Source: Nephromyces sp. MM_2019 (lineage: Eukaryota > Apicomplexa > Aconoidasida > Nephromycida). Taken from it: a stretch of 40,684 nt of DNA. The notes beneath the pieces were generated by a model. It saw only the letters and a program-made list of their open reading frames with translations. It had not been told where the DNA came from and made no database searches. The stretch is taken from positions 1,415 through 42,098 of the forward strand of contig JADHZB010000340.1 of the NCBI GenBank assembly GCA_015657535.1, in the 5' to 3' direction. Below, one piece after another: positions 11,501-24,444 of this stretch. The number at the start of each line of letters is the position of its first letter. Within the stretch, counting starts at the first letter, position 1. The translations under genes were made by a program, and so were the position numbers.

Positions 11501-12634
11501 ATCTTCTGCTTCTTTACCTTTCAGAAATTGAACTATTTTAGACACTATTCTCTAGTTTTTGATTAGAGATGAGTCTTTGCTTCACTCTCTTCTTCTTGCA
11601 TACTATTTCCAGTTCGACGTTTTGGGCTCTCGTTTTTTGCTTTTATGATGTTTTCTTCATTTTGGTATTTACCCAGAAATTGTGATTTTTCCGTTTATTT
11701 GACGATTTTTGAAAAAAATTGGAATCTTTGAAGAATTTCTTTCCGCCTCAGCACTGATGTTTAACTCCATTGTTTTTATCTTTGCTTTTTTTGGTTCAGT
11801 TCACGGGTAATTTGTGTAATGCTGTTGAACGTAGATTTCAAGAAAAAAACTATTTTTTTCGGGATACTGCAGTGAATTTGACGATGGAATCCCCAAATTT
11901 GCCTATAAAACTGCTTTTTGTGATCTTCAATCCTTCGACCATGTTTCTCAGTTTTACAAGAAGATTGACTACCCCTTAATTCCTTCTAATAATGACCAAA
12001 ACTTCGACTATTTCAAAAAGGTGAAGGAGGTGGTTCAGCAAGTTGTTTCGGAAATTAGAAAGGAGTCGATTGTGCTGAAGATTGTTGATGTTTTAGATGT
12101 GGAGACTTCTGTAGTTCCGGAGCTATTCGAAGCGTGCAGAAGTAAACGTTTAAACGTAAGAAATTTCGCCGTTTTTCTCGCTTTGTGTACTTGTTAGTGT
12201 GTGTGTGTGTTTTTTTTTTTTTTTTCTTTTCTTTTCTTTTCTGTGGAATAATGTATGCTACAGCTGGTTTAACTGAATTTTTTTACATTTCCAAGATTCA
12301 TTTGTTTGAGGCTTTTTTCGTGTGCGAGAATAAGTTTTGTCTTTATTTTTCTATGGGCTTAATTTTGTGATTTTGGGAATTTTTCCTAGTTTTTTCCTCA
12401 GTTTGTGGAAGCACACACACGCTTTTTTTTCACTTTACAGAACTTCACACAAGATAATTTTTCGTTTTGCACTTGATTTGAAGCTCATTTATCTTGAAAT
12501 TCTCACGGTTTTTTCGTCATTTTTCAGCCTTTTTGTGGAGTTTCTCATTTTCGCTGATTAATCTTGTTTTCATGCTTATAGTTGCGTTTTCTATGAAATC
12601 TGAAATATCTTGTACAAAGTGCCATTATCACGAA

Positions 12635-12668
<34 letters not shown>

Positions 12669-13445
12669 CGTATCTGTTTTTTATCGAACTCTCTATTCTC
12701 TGAAATTTTTTGTATAGGAAGAAAAGCTGTTTGAGGGTGCGTTTTCTAACGATGCTAATGTATTTATTACACGACAATTTCCTACCTCTGACATGTGTTC
12801 GAAAGCTTGTAAGCAAACTGTTAATTATCTCTTTTTCCTATACACACAAGACGGCGTAAACATGTGATTTGCAGCTTAATTTCGTGCAGAGTTTTCTTTT
12901 CCGGTGTGTTCCGCCTTTTTGCAATCTTTTTTTCTGCTTTTTGAAGATTTTTTTGGATGAAAAAAATCCTTTTTTAGATATTTTTATGAATTTTTGTGTT
13001 TGAAGGGTTGCCACTACGAATGTACATACAGTTGACGCTAGGCTTCAATGCCCTTCGCTTTGTTATGTATGCAGGTTATATGGGTTATCAACAAGATTGA
13101 TTGCATTCCCAAGGGTGTAGACAAGAAGAAGTAAGCATTGTGTGCTGCAGCGCTTTTTATAGGGAGAATTGAATTTGAAGAGTGTTTACGTTGTACTCAT
13201 CGATGAAGTTATTCAGCATCATCTGATTCTCTATGAAGATGCAGGTTTTTCGCCCCCCAAGACTTCACATTCTCCTTAAACGGCGGGAACTCTCTGCCTT
13301 ATCACGTTGCAGCAGCAAAAGCGCACACACACTTGTTAGGCCGTTTGAACTGATTATTCAGCTCTTTCACTAGTACCATATGGATTAATAACTGTAATTC
13401 CGCCGTTTTTTGGCTTTCTCCTTTAAACAAGATGCTTTGTGCTTT

Positions 13446-13481
<36 letters not shown>

Positions 13482-13968
13482 AATACACACATGCAAACAC
13501 ACCCACAGAGACATAGACATACACTGGCACACGTTAAGTATTAACATTTATGGATTCGTACTGCTCTAAGCTTATATAAATCTAAAGAATTGTATCTTGT
13601 GTGTGAAACTGAATGCGTGTGTGGAGACTTAAAGTATTGAAACCTTCTCTTTGCTGCAATGTAGTTACACCCAAACTCCTTCAAAGTTTATGGAGCCTTG
13701 AGTTGACTTTTTTACCCGTAGAAAAGACCCTTTTCTTCCCCATTCTTACTACAGTCTACACTTTTTATCATTTGACGATTTTTTCTCTTCTTCCTATCTC
13801 GAAACTGCAGGCTTAAGGCTTGGATTAAAACTTTTGTTAGGCAAATCAAGGACCATCGCTCGCAGGCTCTTGTACTTGTGTCTTCTAAGACTGGTTATAA
13901 ACCCTAAACTGTTTATCCTGGTGTATTTACAGCGATTTAGAGGTTTTTTTCGTTTATTCTCACTTGTG

Positions 13969-14003
<35 letters not shown>

Positions 14004-14497
14004 CTGTTAGTTGCAAAGCTTTTCGATTCCATTCGTTTTTCCTGAAATTCTTTCAGAATTTTGTGCGTGCGAGGGGTATCCTCTTGAGTGTATTTTTTTT
14101 TTTTTTGACTCCTATAATTTTCCCTGAAAGTTCTCTGCTCTAAGCTGTGTGTGTGCAACTAAATTTCTCTCTTTAAATATCAACTGTTTTTCCGTATCTT
14201 GCTATTTTAGGTGCTGGTTTCAATGAGCTCGAAGGTGTGTTAAAGTCCTTCTTAAATATTGAAGATCCACGATGGATATACGTGTTGGGAAGGGTAAATT
14301 CAGGGAAATCCACGTTCGTCAACAACTTCCTGAAGTTTATTGGATTTCGGTGAGAATCTGCCTGCTTTTTCATCGTTTATCTGCATTGCAAAAATTATTT
14401 ATTTGCATGTTTTTGATGAATTCCGCTCAAAAGTTTTCAGCTTTGAAACTCCTCACACACACACACTTTGCTTTCCAATCCCAAAAACAGGAAAACT

Positions 14498-14539
<42 letters not shown>

Positions 14540-17500
14540 ACACACACACACACACTTTTCGATGATGATTTTTTTTTTCGCACACCAAAGTCTTTTTCTT
14601 TGCGAATACTGCCGTTTGCAAAGATAGTTTCGCCTATTATGAACGCAGTGCTTAATGCAAAAGTTTAGTATTATTATTCAGTGAGTTCGGCATATATCTG
14701 TAGATATCATAGCAAAATCTTTAATAGAGCTACTCACGTTTTCTTCAAGAATAAACTACTAAAATATTTGTCTTCAATATGATAACTTGTAGGCATTTAG
14801 GTACTCTGATGAATAAGAGGGATACAGGTGGAGTCACTCGATCAGCCTTACCGGGAACTACAATGAATTTCATACCCTTTGGCTTACCAAAAGGTTTTAA
14901 GCTGGTTGACACACCCGGAATACCTACGAATCTGCAGGTCGCTCAGAAACAGTGTTTTTCTACATATATATACCTATGAAAGAATGTGTGTTAATAAAGA
15001 ATTGTGTGTGTAACGTTTTGTGGATTTGCATGGTTATCGCTTTTTTAGTGCTTTTCTCTGTGTATTGGTGTATTTTGGGAGTATAAACCCCAATATCTGC
15101 GGATATAATGCTTATATATGAAGTTCTCGGGAGAGTGTTATTCATTTCTTCTGTAATAAGCCATGTTGCGAATAGAGGTGCAAAATTTAGTGCAAAGGGT
15201 GCGAATAGAGGTGCAAGAAGGGGGTGCAAACTGAGTGCAAAAATAAGTGCAAGAAGTGGGTATAAAAAGAAATTCAAAACTACTGCAAAAACGAGTGCGA
15301 GAAGTTCAACATTAGCGTAGAGGAAGGAAATAATTTCATGAAAAAAATTACCGGGAAAATGCTATTTTTTGGGGAAATCATTTTTTTTTGAGATGCTCAA
15401 CTTAGCCTTATTCTCCTTACCCCCCTCTGCTATCACCTGCTCGCTTTGCTCTTAAACCTCCTGCCATTCTCATATTCGCTGAAGAGTCCCTTCTTTACCT
15501 GCAAAATTCCAGGGGGGTCTACTCCTTCACCACAACCTTCATCGTTTTCATCGAAGATTTCCTGCTTCTTCCAGATGGCTTCCGTGTTGACGTCGGAAGA
15601 TGACATTTACAGTGTTAACCGTCGGCGCCAGCTTATACCTATAAAATACTTACTGAAGCCCTCGAATTCACTAATTATTGGTGGAATTGCCAGGATTGAG
15701 CATGGCGATGGCTCGCTTACGATCTTAACGTGCTACTTCTCCAACCACCTTACGTTAAACATCAGAAAGTGAGTCACCAAGCTGGAGCTGCATGTTCATG
15801 CTGCCTTCTATTTGTGTCGTCTCATCTTCATCCGCCTTCACAATTCTTATGTATGGGCATAGGTGGATTTGTATGAAGTAATGTGTGTGTCTGTGTGTGT
15901 CGATTTCGTTTTTGTGAATAAAACGATCTAATCCGCTGATGTGAGTTTCATAATCTGTTCTGCTCTTTTTGGAGGTGTTTTATTCATCTTCAAGGTGGAA
16001 ATCTCCGATTCTTCGCTGTAATTCTCAAACTCTTGTCTGCATTGTTTTTTTCAGAACTAAAAAAGCAAGCGACGTGATAGAAGAAAATGATGGGCTGTCA
16101 TCTTCTCCTCCTCATCTTGGGCAAGAAAGCAGTTTCACTCAGAGATCTTTTTTTTCTGAGGACTTAGTACCTCACAGGTGATGACTGGGCGTACATCTTT
16201 GATTCTAAACTTCAAGTGCGAACTTCTTGTTTATTTTTGTTTTCCCTCTGACTTGTATGTATGTGTGTGTGTGTGTGTGTGTGTAGGAATCTCTCCTTAT
16301 CTCTTACCTGCGACTACCTAAATTTTTTTTCCACTATTTCAAAAGTGCCTTGCTGCATTCTCTATTCCTGGCAGTTTCAGGACTAGCTGGAAAGTCGAAG
16401 CTTGTTAGCACACGGGAAAATCAAAGGGAGCAGCTATGCTAGATCAAGTGTTTGATGTTATTTTTAATACTTGCAAGCTTTTACTCCAATTTTCATCCGT
16501 TTATTCCAGCACCCTGGAAGAATTCTATAGATTCCAAATTCCGGATTTTCTCTGCTTCCTTTATTAGGCCGAGATCATTGGTGCCTATTAGAATGTCTCT
16601 ATGTGTGTGTGCCTTTTTTTTCCAACATAGTGGGGTTCTCACCTTTATAACCCCCGCTTTTCTTATATAGGATAACGATTACTCAAACTTCTCCTTTTAA
16701 AGCTATTGATGATATAGTAATCGCTGGCCTTGGATGGATGAGCGTAGGAGGTTATGGGACGAGGAATCTCACTGTTTGGGTGCCGAAAGGAGTCGCTGTC
16801 TTCAAGTAAGTCTACTAGGGTTGTTCTGTTATTATACATATGATTGTTGTGTGTGTGCTCGAATGTAGGAGCATGTGAGTGCTCGAATGTTGGAGTATGT
16901 GTGTGCTTCTCATTTTGATCCCAATTCTCCCTCCCTCTTATACATTCTGGCATGCATATTCTTACTCTGACGCACGATGTATTCTTTATTGAAAGGCTAC
17001 TAATACTTTTAAAGACACATCGCTTTCCTGTTTCAGGCCCTTGAGATTTGTTCGTCTCTGTATGTGTGCTGCACCTTTTCTCTATTGTGTGTGCCACATT
17101 TTGTCCCTTTTGTGCGTGTTGAAGATTTTCTCTATTGTGAGCTTTCTTTATTGAAGATAATAAGTTCTTCAAAACACCTCGAAGGATAAAGGGTGTGAGT
17201 ATTTCCGAGGATATTTGGTGGGCGCTTATACTTTAGAAAAGATCAAATTTTTACGCTTTTTAAAAACTCTTCGGTTTTATTTAGGCGTCCTTGCATGTTA
17301 CCGGATGTTCATTTAAAATTAAAGAAGACTAAGTGGAAAGGATACTCCATCAGGTTTGTGAGACTGTGTGCGCGACAGTTGATGCTGGGTGTGTTTGTTT
17401 TTCTGGTTATATTTAAGCGTTACTTTGAACTCAATACTTCTCAGTAAATATGCGTAAATCCACAAGTCTGAGTTGGTAGTATTGTTGGAAACTGCTTGGA

Positions 17501-18333
17501 AATAAACTTCTCTCTCATTTTGATAAATGGAAAAGCCTCTTTTTTTCTTGAACTCATAAAATTCTTTCTTTTATTAAGCAAATGCATAGCGAAGATAAAA
17601 TTTTTGCCAAACATTGTAGATTGCAAAGCATTACGCAAAGAGATTACAAAGGCTTTTTATGCGCTGCTATATAACTCTGGATTTTTTTTACACGATGACT
17701 CGCTGATTGCATCTTGGAAAGCGTCAGTTTTCTTAATGTGTCTTTGTGAAGTCTTCTGCTAGAGAAGAGGAGCATACTAGTGTGCTTATTATTTCCACTA
17801 TTTGGTTAGCACCTATTTGATTTCTTCCAGGATTTTCGCTTTTTCGAGCTTTTTTCTATTTTTTTATATTCTTTAGTACTTTTGTTTATACTTTTTTGGA
17901 TTTAATTTTTTCTGTGGCTGGATTACTGCCTTCAAAAAAGATTTTTTTGCTTTTTTTTCGGAAAGCAATGATTTTTGCATACTCCTAGCTTTAGTTCTCA
18001 AAAATCTTCCTTATTCAGAGCAGTAAGCTCTAGAACAATATACTTCTTGCCTGTGAATTTACGCGAAATGTGTCGTTCATCAGTTTGTTTTTTTTTTGCC
18101 CACCAAAACAAACATTAACAATGTTCCTACTCTCATTTAAAGACTTTTGGATTCTGACGCGAATTTATTCCTGTCTCAAATGCTTTAACAGGGGTAGGCT
18201 TGGGAGGAATGTCAGGCGCAAAATTGTGGATACTGAAATTTTTAAACAAAAGAAAAGCTCTGCAAATCCCACAGATCTTCCAAATTACGCAGAAACACCC
18301 AAAGTATTCCCATTACTGTCAACTTCGTCGTAG
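8572..18333 (+). CDS. NOA1/YqeH-type circularly permuted GTPase, organelle ribosome assembly (13 exons, about 544 aa)
   Basis: Exons: 8572-8772, 9516-9593 (or to 9624), 11223-11288, 11952-12155, 13075-13130, 13811-13893, 14211-14349, 14793-14937, 15575-15768, 16055-16177, 16671-16805, 17285-17353, 18192-18333. The N-terminus (MSSLLPASSFIARLAAWKS) is basic and hydroxylated, like an organelle presequence. A C4 zinc finger follows (CYGC at 76-79, CKRC at 108-111). The GTPase motifs come in permuted order: G4 NKID (189-192), G5 SSK (226-228), G1 GRVNSGKST (256-264), G2 TRSALPGTT (291-299), G3 DTPG (315-318). The C-terminal region keeps GGIARIEHGDG and IAGLGWMSVGGYG. YqeH and NOA1 assist small-subunit assembly of bacterial-type ribosomes, so an organellar site is inferred; mitochondrion or plastid is undecided. 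Reading frame is kept at every junction when exon 2 ends at 9593. The last exon adds a basic tail; without that splice, translation would stop at 17447. Confidence 0.9.
10866..10888. repeat. TG microsatellite in a GTPase intron
   Basis: A gcgtgtgtgtgtgtgtg run lies inside the 9594-11222 intron. Confidence 0.8.
11348..11454. repeat. CA-rich repeat (acacacaaac type) in a GTPase intron
   Basis: About 100 bases of imperfect CA repeats with interspersed aaacac and catgcac units lie inside intron 11289-11951. Thr/His/Cys-rich open frames across it on both strands are artefacts. Confidence 0.85.
12636..12670. repeat. TG microsatellite in a GTPase intron
   Basis: A run of about 16 TG units interrupted by one C lies inside intron 12156-13074. 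Confidence 0.85.
13446..13481. repeat. CA repeat followed directly by a TA repeat
   Basis: About eleven CA units pass into seven TA units inside intron 13131-13810. Confidence 0.85.
13964..14004. repeat. TG microsatellite in a GTPase intron
   Basis: About 20 TG units with one TTT interruption lie inside intron 13894-14210. Confidence 0.85.
14501..14553. repeat. CA microsatellite, longest uninterrupted type in the window
   Basis: About 26 CA units with one G interruption lie inside intron 14350-14792. Shorter CA runs just upstream (14454-14466) may be its remnants. Confidence 0.9.
15170..15305. repeat. Degenerate gtgcaa/gtgcga repeat in a GTPase intron
   Basis: Units such as gaggtgcaa, agtgcaaa and ggtgcgaatag recur at irregular 10-20-base spacing over about 135 bases of intron 14938-15574. 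The tract is unlike the CA/TG arrays of neighbouring introns. It stays open in one frame (Ser-Ala-Arg rich), but it falls between two exons that join in frame without it. Confidence 0.75.
16258..16286. repeat. TG microsatellite in a GTPase intron
   Basis: About 13 TG units lie inside intron 16178-16670. Confidence 0.85.
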
Positions 18334-19599
18334 ACTAGCTTACCAAAGGCCGATCCGTAAAGGTTCAACTTTTGCACCTTCTGACTGAAGGCTTCTTAAT
18401 GGTTACCAGAAAAAATTTATGTAAGAAAGCCTCCAAAAATGGCTTTGATGTCTGCAAAAAATCTCATTCAATTAGAATTATTATCGAATCGCATTTGAGC
18501 ATTCTGTTTTGCCAAAGCCTATCTTTACAGATTTATTCCACATTGCACATATACCCAACCCATTGCACAAAAATTCGATGATTTGAGCAGCATCTAGGCT
18601 CAAAAAATATTTATTTTACGGTACCTAAGAGTCCATAGTTAGAAAAAAGGACGACTGAGTTTCATCTTCGTATACGAGTAAGGTGAAACTTTAGAATTTG
18701 TTTGTAACTATTTTTGTTGCGAACTGCGGAATCATTCTAAACCGAAGATTTGCAATTTTTTAATTTCCATTAGTTTTATTATTTTTTACACCCTGATTAC
18801 TTGCACAGCAGCGTAGCGGTGGCAAAAACCTTAAATTAATTTCCCTCCTTATGCTACATTATGGAAAAAATTCGCACTTGTGGCGGACTTGCAACAAATT
18901 ATAGCGACAAGGTGAGGTGCTGCCTTTCGACCAGGGTCTAGATTTTATGAAAAAAGAATGTCTTCGCCACTTCGAAATCAAGTCCCAAATAAGTAGTTTA
19001 AAACCAGTTTTTCTTAGTGAGCATCATGTGGCTTACAATCAGGATTATTCACATTGTCCAAAAAAGCTTGATATCACACGCTATCTTATATGTGAAGGAA
19101 GTACTAATGGCTCTTTCTCAAGCATATATGTAGTACTAGAATTATGTGCAAATTTAAACTAGAACCGAGATAAGAAATTCCCCAGCAGGTTAACAATTGC
19201 TACTCACAACTTTATAAAGATGCTATAAAAAGGTTAAAATCCTATTCAATTCCTACGCAATGCAAACAAATTTTGCGCTGGTTACTTCCAGGGTAAAGTC
19301 CGTAAACCTTGAAACTTCAGATCTCTCAGCATGAATTTATGAAAAAGCTAGAACAGATTAAAACTGAGCGTGCTGTAAATGGTTTAGTTCGTGTTTTTGT
19401 TTAGGATTTCTTTGTCAGCATAATGCAGATACGTTGATTACTTTGTAACTCTTGGCTGGGCCTGGCACGCTTTCTCCAAGATAAAATTTAGCCCCGCTTA
19501 TTTCCATAGTCATACAGTGCGTTGTAAAAAAAGGAGCTCCTAAGAATAACGAAGCGAGACATTGCTGCAAGCTGCATCGAAATTGTTAGGTGCAATATT
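18334..19599. other. Intergenic stretch with no supported gene
   Basis: This region between the GTPase stop and the start of the next plus-strand gene holds the 3' end of one and the promoter of the other. It lacks the T-rich, TG-repeat character of the preceding 10 kb. An open frame of 81 codons at 18917-19162 follows a possible acceptor (ttcgaccag). It has no recognisable motif and no compatible partner, so I leave it uncalled. Confidence 0.45.
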
Positions 19600-22500
19600 A
19601 TGGATGACTCTGAGGTGGGAACAAATACTACCCGTCTCCCAAACATCCAAGGGATGCAAAACAAGCTCCAAAGGGCTTACAAAAGCTTCTTGGAGAATTC
19701 GACCAGTTAGCTTACAACTACCTTGTAATATATGCTTGCCGGTTCCATGGGGGGACTAAATTTGTTGTAAATATATAAACTAAAGGTGCCTGCGGCATGC
19801 AAAAACTCCACCAATAAGACGAATTCCCTTTATGCGCTTGTCTAAACATAGGCATTACCTTTCCAAGAATACAAAACCTAAGTATTTTTCATTTTCCCGA
19901 AACTATACTTCCACAATTTGCGGCAAACGGGGAATTACCCGCGTACTAACAGCTTATTCCATGTGCCGTCAACAGGCACAGTGTTCCAGCTCTGCTAAAG
20001 TTACAAAACCGATATCTTGCGCTGTCGTTCCTGGCAGTCTGCAAGGTTCATGTCGCTAATTTTTTTTTACTCCCCCGTCTATGTTACCTAGTTTATGTGG
20101 ATTTCGCGTATGTAGGCTTCCTTACACGGCAATTTGGCAGTCTGCAATGTTATAATTTTATAATTTTACCGTTATGCGGAGCCATGGAAGTGTTAAGTCG
20201 CATGATGCTGGAGTATTATTCATGATACAGCTCAGTAACAGGCCCATGCTTAGGCTAGTTATTGCAGGAGTTATGCAGTATGGTTGCCAAATCATTGCAC
20301 TTGGGCACTTACTCACTTATGCCACATTCTGTCGCGTCTGATGTGGTGCGCATGTTCAAAGTTCCCATTGAGCCTAGGCCTCGGCTTTTCATCCTATGCT
20401 TCACCGCCGTGCAGATCTGTACGCTAGAGTAACTATTTTAGGTTTAAAGAAAGAGAAAACTTCTAAAGAGGTTGTAAGAAACAAGGAAAACGCTATTTTA
20501 CATCAATAAATAGCAGGAAATGCATGAAAATTCGATCGAGGAGTGGATAGTGGGTATATATACACGCGCTTTGTACACTTTTCTTGGACACTGCAGCGAA
20601 AAGCGAAATTCCCAAATTGCCATTAGCAGGCGCGATATTACCGAATTTTGAGATCCTGACTTTCGACTTTAAAATGTTCCTACTGCCTTATGGAGCTCCA
20701 TCTCAAGCGTCGACAACGTATACAAAGTCACTCTCACGCCGTAATACATGTTTTACGAAAAAGAGGTGACATGCCCATTTTCCCACGGATCGCACTAAAG
20801 AAGGTCAAACAACTACAACTATCTGCAAAAGCATAGTATTTTATAATATACGGGTATAACCAATAAATTTCCGCTTCAGGATCATTGGATGAACATTACA
20901 TTACGCGTTGATTGAGTATTATTTCACATCCTAGTCAGCACATGCTAAAGGCGCCCGGTTATCATCGGCTGAAGGAATCGTTAAGCTTTATACAGGCATA
21001 TACTACATTTTGTGCGCAAAGTCTCATTAAGTTGAGTTGCAAGCGTTAATTGCTTCGCAACGCCTTCCAGCCCAGTGACAGCCCGTCAAATATATGACTT
21101 CAGCGCTTGCCTTTGGAGCACGGCGACAGCAAAGAATATTACGGCACATTGGACGGAGTACCGCTCAACCCATGACATGAGGTCAAGAATGGAGTAATAA
21201 CTAAGTGGATTGGAGGCAGATAAAATAGTAGCCGGAGCCATGGTGTGAGTATATGATCTAGCGGTTCAGCAACTCCGATAGTGGAATAAATCACGGCTGA
21301 AAATGTGACTAAGTAAAGGATCTTGCATGGATCGCTTCTTACTTTCTGGTGGCTTACTTCTGGGGGAATTGAAGGATATAATTTTCAGTGTGTACCTGCA
21401 ACTTCAAGGTTGTAACTAAACCATTTTGTCTCCAGTAGTTTCGCGAAACAAATATTCAAAGTCAAAATGCAAAGTCGAAGCCAAAATTTGATCATTCGTG
21501 TCTGCAGAGTGATATACTGACTTGAAAAGGGATAGTACATTGCAAAACCATTACCAGTGAACCAGAAAAAAGGCGATCAAAGAAGCTTATATGACGTATA
21601 ACGTTAGAGCTCTACTAGCGACTGGTGACAAGTCTTAAATGGAGCGCTACTAGAATCCACAGAGATATTGAAACAAAGAAGCTTAGATTTATAAATGTAT
21701 TAATCGAGCAGAAGCACACCAATAACGAAAGCAACGAAATACTTCGTAGTTTAATAGTGGTGAGGAAGGCAGCACAGAAAAGGCAGAAACTGCACCCAGC
21801 TTGGCCTGTAACATGCAGTAAAGAAGCACGAAATGGTGGGTGAAATTTTCTTTAAGATGCCTTCTCATAATATCACAGGTCAGAAGAAATAGTGTAGATT
21901 TTCTCTGCAATACAGCTTAGGTTTTGCTACTCCTTTGGGTACCAAAGCAAAAAGAAGGCGTGATTCAGTAGCTATTAAGATGGTGCGATTGGGGAAGCAA
22001 TTGAAGGGGTTTGATCCACCTCTTGATTTCCAGCAAATAGATTTCTCGCGCAAAATATATGAGGAGCTGGCGGCTTTTTACGACGAACAGGCGACTGAGC
22101 ATCTTGAGTACCAGCTGAGTTGGGAGGTAATGTGTTGTATGAATAGGAGTAAATTATGCTAGCATTGAAAGGCATGTACACGTAGGGGGCTGCTTACTCG
22201 AATATCCGGCTGGCCGGGTGAATGGAAGCCATTTAATAGAAATTTTCAACCTTTTATCTCATATGCCAGTTAATTTTATTTGAAAGCATGAAATTTAGGT
22301 TATAAAACATAAATTGAGACTGCCTTATGAAAACAGCTATAACGTCCTCCTTACCTTTTGAGTGTTATGTAGCATTAATAAAAGCTTGTGGATTAAAAAA
22401 AAATCAATAACGAAAACCCTATAATTATATGTCCTAAGCCTTCTTATCCTTGTTTTCTCGATAATAAAGCTAGTTTTATAAAACTCTTATACGTTCAAAG

Positions 22501-24444
22501 TGGCAAAGCTAGATCTTACTAGTTCAATAATGTCGAATTTGCATTGGGAGGAATCTAATTGTATTGGGTGCCTGATTATTCGAGGAACTATATTGAACGC
22601 ATAACTGAGTCTTCTTTGCAAACACAATATTCAGCGTAATTTTCATTGACCCCTCAAGAAAGAAAGTTAGGCAATTAAGAGGGTAAAAAAAATATGGCGC
22701 TGTAGCTTTGCATGCCCATTGTGTGGCTTCATGCCTTCGACATTGTTTTTTTCTAAGCGCAAGCACTAATAAAACTTTGGCTACTAGTCTTATTTAAATT
22801 AATTTTTAGACAACCTCTCTCCTGACATGTTTTTTGCACTTTATCCACGAATTCTTCTTATATGGCGGACTAACATTTAGTTCCTAGCCATATGCCATTC
22901 AAGTATTACCTTGCGACATCTTCAAGGGATGAACCGTAGATTGTCCTGTAGCTCTACATAACCCTTCGGAAGCGAAACACTGCAAACTCAGTTTACTTTT
23001 ACAGGCAGTACTAGCCATCAACTTTTGTATAACCTAAATAGAATGGTTCTATTTCTAAAGCTTACGGGCAAATCCATTCTAACTGCACTTTTAACATGCA
23101 GGAGTTGCATATGACAAAGGCAGCAAATACCACAAATTTTGGCTCGTCCTAGCTCTAATAGGGATACATGAAGCAGTTTGCCTGAACAAATATTCTTGAA
23201 AGATTAAAAAAACCAAATGCTATTAATATGCTTCATATAAAGGAGCAGGCGCTTAAAACTGTACTTAATTATACTTTCGCGCTGAGTATGGCTTCAAAGC
23301 CGAATTTACCTTCAATCCCTTTGTTTTTATCGTTGCCAGTGGACACTGTACCGACGGATGCTCGATGGAGATATCTTCGGACTCCTTCATGTGAGGTATT
23401 TTATGTAGTTCAACGACTTCTTTTCTGCGAACCTCACTGTAAGATTTGTTTTCGTCAATTAAATGAAGCGGATAGACACTCTCGTCGCCTGCAAAGCATG
23501 AGTTTTATCGCCCTAATCACATGTACTGTATATGTGAAAACATTACGCCTTCCGGCAGATAGGTGATTAGCTTCTCAAGAACTCCAGCAAGGGGTACATG
23601 AGGTTTTGTTGCTGATGCTTCCAAGTCACTTAGTAAACGTTGGAATCCGTAAAAGCTTCATATTCGTAGCTATATTTCCAAAAAAGCAGTGAGAAATTCT
23701 GCTTCACCAGAAACATGTCAGGAAAGTAAAAATTGCATCGAGTTTGCGCTGAAAACTTTTGGCGAGTTACAACAACGGAATAAGCTGTGTTTATGATATG
23801 AAAAAATGCTTTTTTATTATATTACGTAACTGATAGAGTTAACTCGACTGTTTATATAGTAATAAGCTAATAAAGAGACTGCAGCTGATCAATTTGCGAT
23901 TTTCATGAATTTACCTTTCTTTTTCAAATCCATAGCTCAAACGCCGGATAAAATGCATGAAAATTTGAACAAAAAACTATTTATAGAATGAAGAGCAAGT
24001 TATGTGCTGTTGATATGTAATAGAGCCTTGGTAAGTACATCTTATTGGAGAAAAAACCTACCTACTTTGTGGTGTTCACAAAGCAGGCAGGTGCTCCTTG
24101 CCCAAGTTGAAATTTTCCTTATTTGGTGGAGACGAATTTATTATATGCATCCCATGCCACCCCCACCTGTCTCTATCTAACCTACCTTCTCTCAGCAAAT
24201 ATATTTTATGATCTTGGAAACTCATCCCACGGATGTCAAATCTTACGTTATTGCTAAATTGAGAAAGCTACTGCAGATGAGGGCACAGGAAGTTGCGAAC
24301 CCAATTTCGCTAGACGATACCGAGGTGAAGGCATTCTTCCGGTCCATCCTCATGCCAGGGGAAAAAACAGCTAGTCGAGGAGCGGTAGATACTGGTAATA
24401 TAGATGAACTGTTATTATTGAGCACGCTGATAGGAAGAAGATGA
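19600..24444 (+). CDS. Unrecognised 317-aa protein with a possible RII-alpha/DPY-30-like segment (six exons)
   Basis: Exons: 19600-19705 (ATG), 20597-20765, 21663-21835, 21921-22126, 23340-23390, 24196-24444 (stop TGA). Phases 1, 2, 1, 0, 0, stop all match and the 954 bases give 318 codons. Acceptors are ggacactgcag, atccacag, cagcttag, tcgttgccag and cttctctcag; the tiny fifth exon has donor gtgagg. The protein opens MDDSEVGTNTTRLPNIQGMQ, has a basic patch KAKRRR near residue 160 and ends in charged helices. Residues about 232-262, with core ILETHPTDVKSYVIAKLRKL, follow the pattern of dimerization/docking (R2D2) segments: hydrophobic helix, then HPTD, then an amphipathic helix. Proteins with such segments are often ciliary or A-kinase-anchor partners. 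That part is inference from pattern only. The introns lack the T-rich bias and microsatellites of the neighbouring GTPase gene. Confidence 0.5.

Noticed and set aside
11771..11979. Plus frame with a possible alternative start of GTPase exon 4
   Set aside because: A better acceptor at 11951 (catgtttctcag) joins CKRCYRLQ directly to FYKKIDYP in frame and gives family-like spacing.
15446..15574. 5' extension of the GTPase exon at 15575
   Set aside because: Starting at 15575 joins TNLQ to MASVLTSEDD in phase, as in YqeH, so the upstream part is intron.
17354..17447. GTPase ending at the TAA at 17445-17447 instead of at 18333
   Set aside because: The read-through is hydrophobic and atypical. Splicing to 18192 keeps frame and gives a basic tail. 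It is kept only as an alternative.
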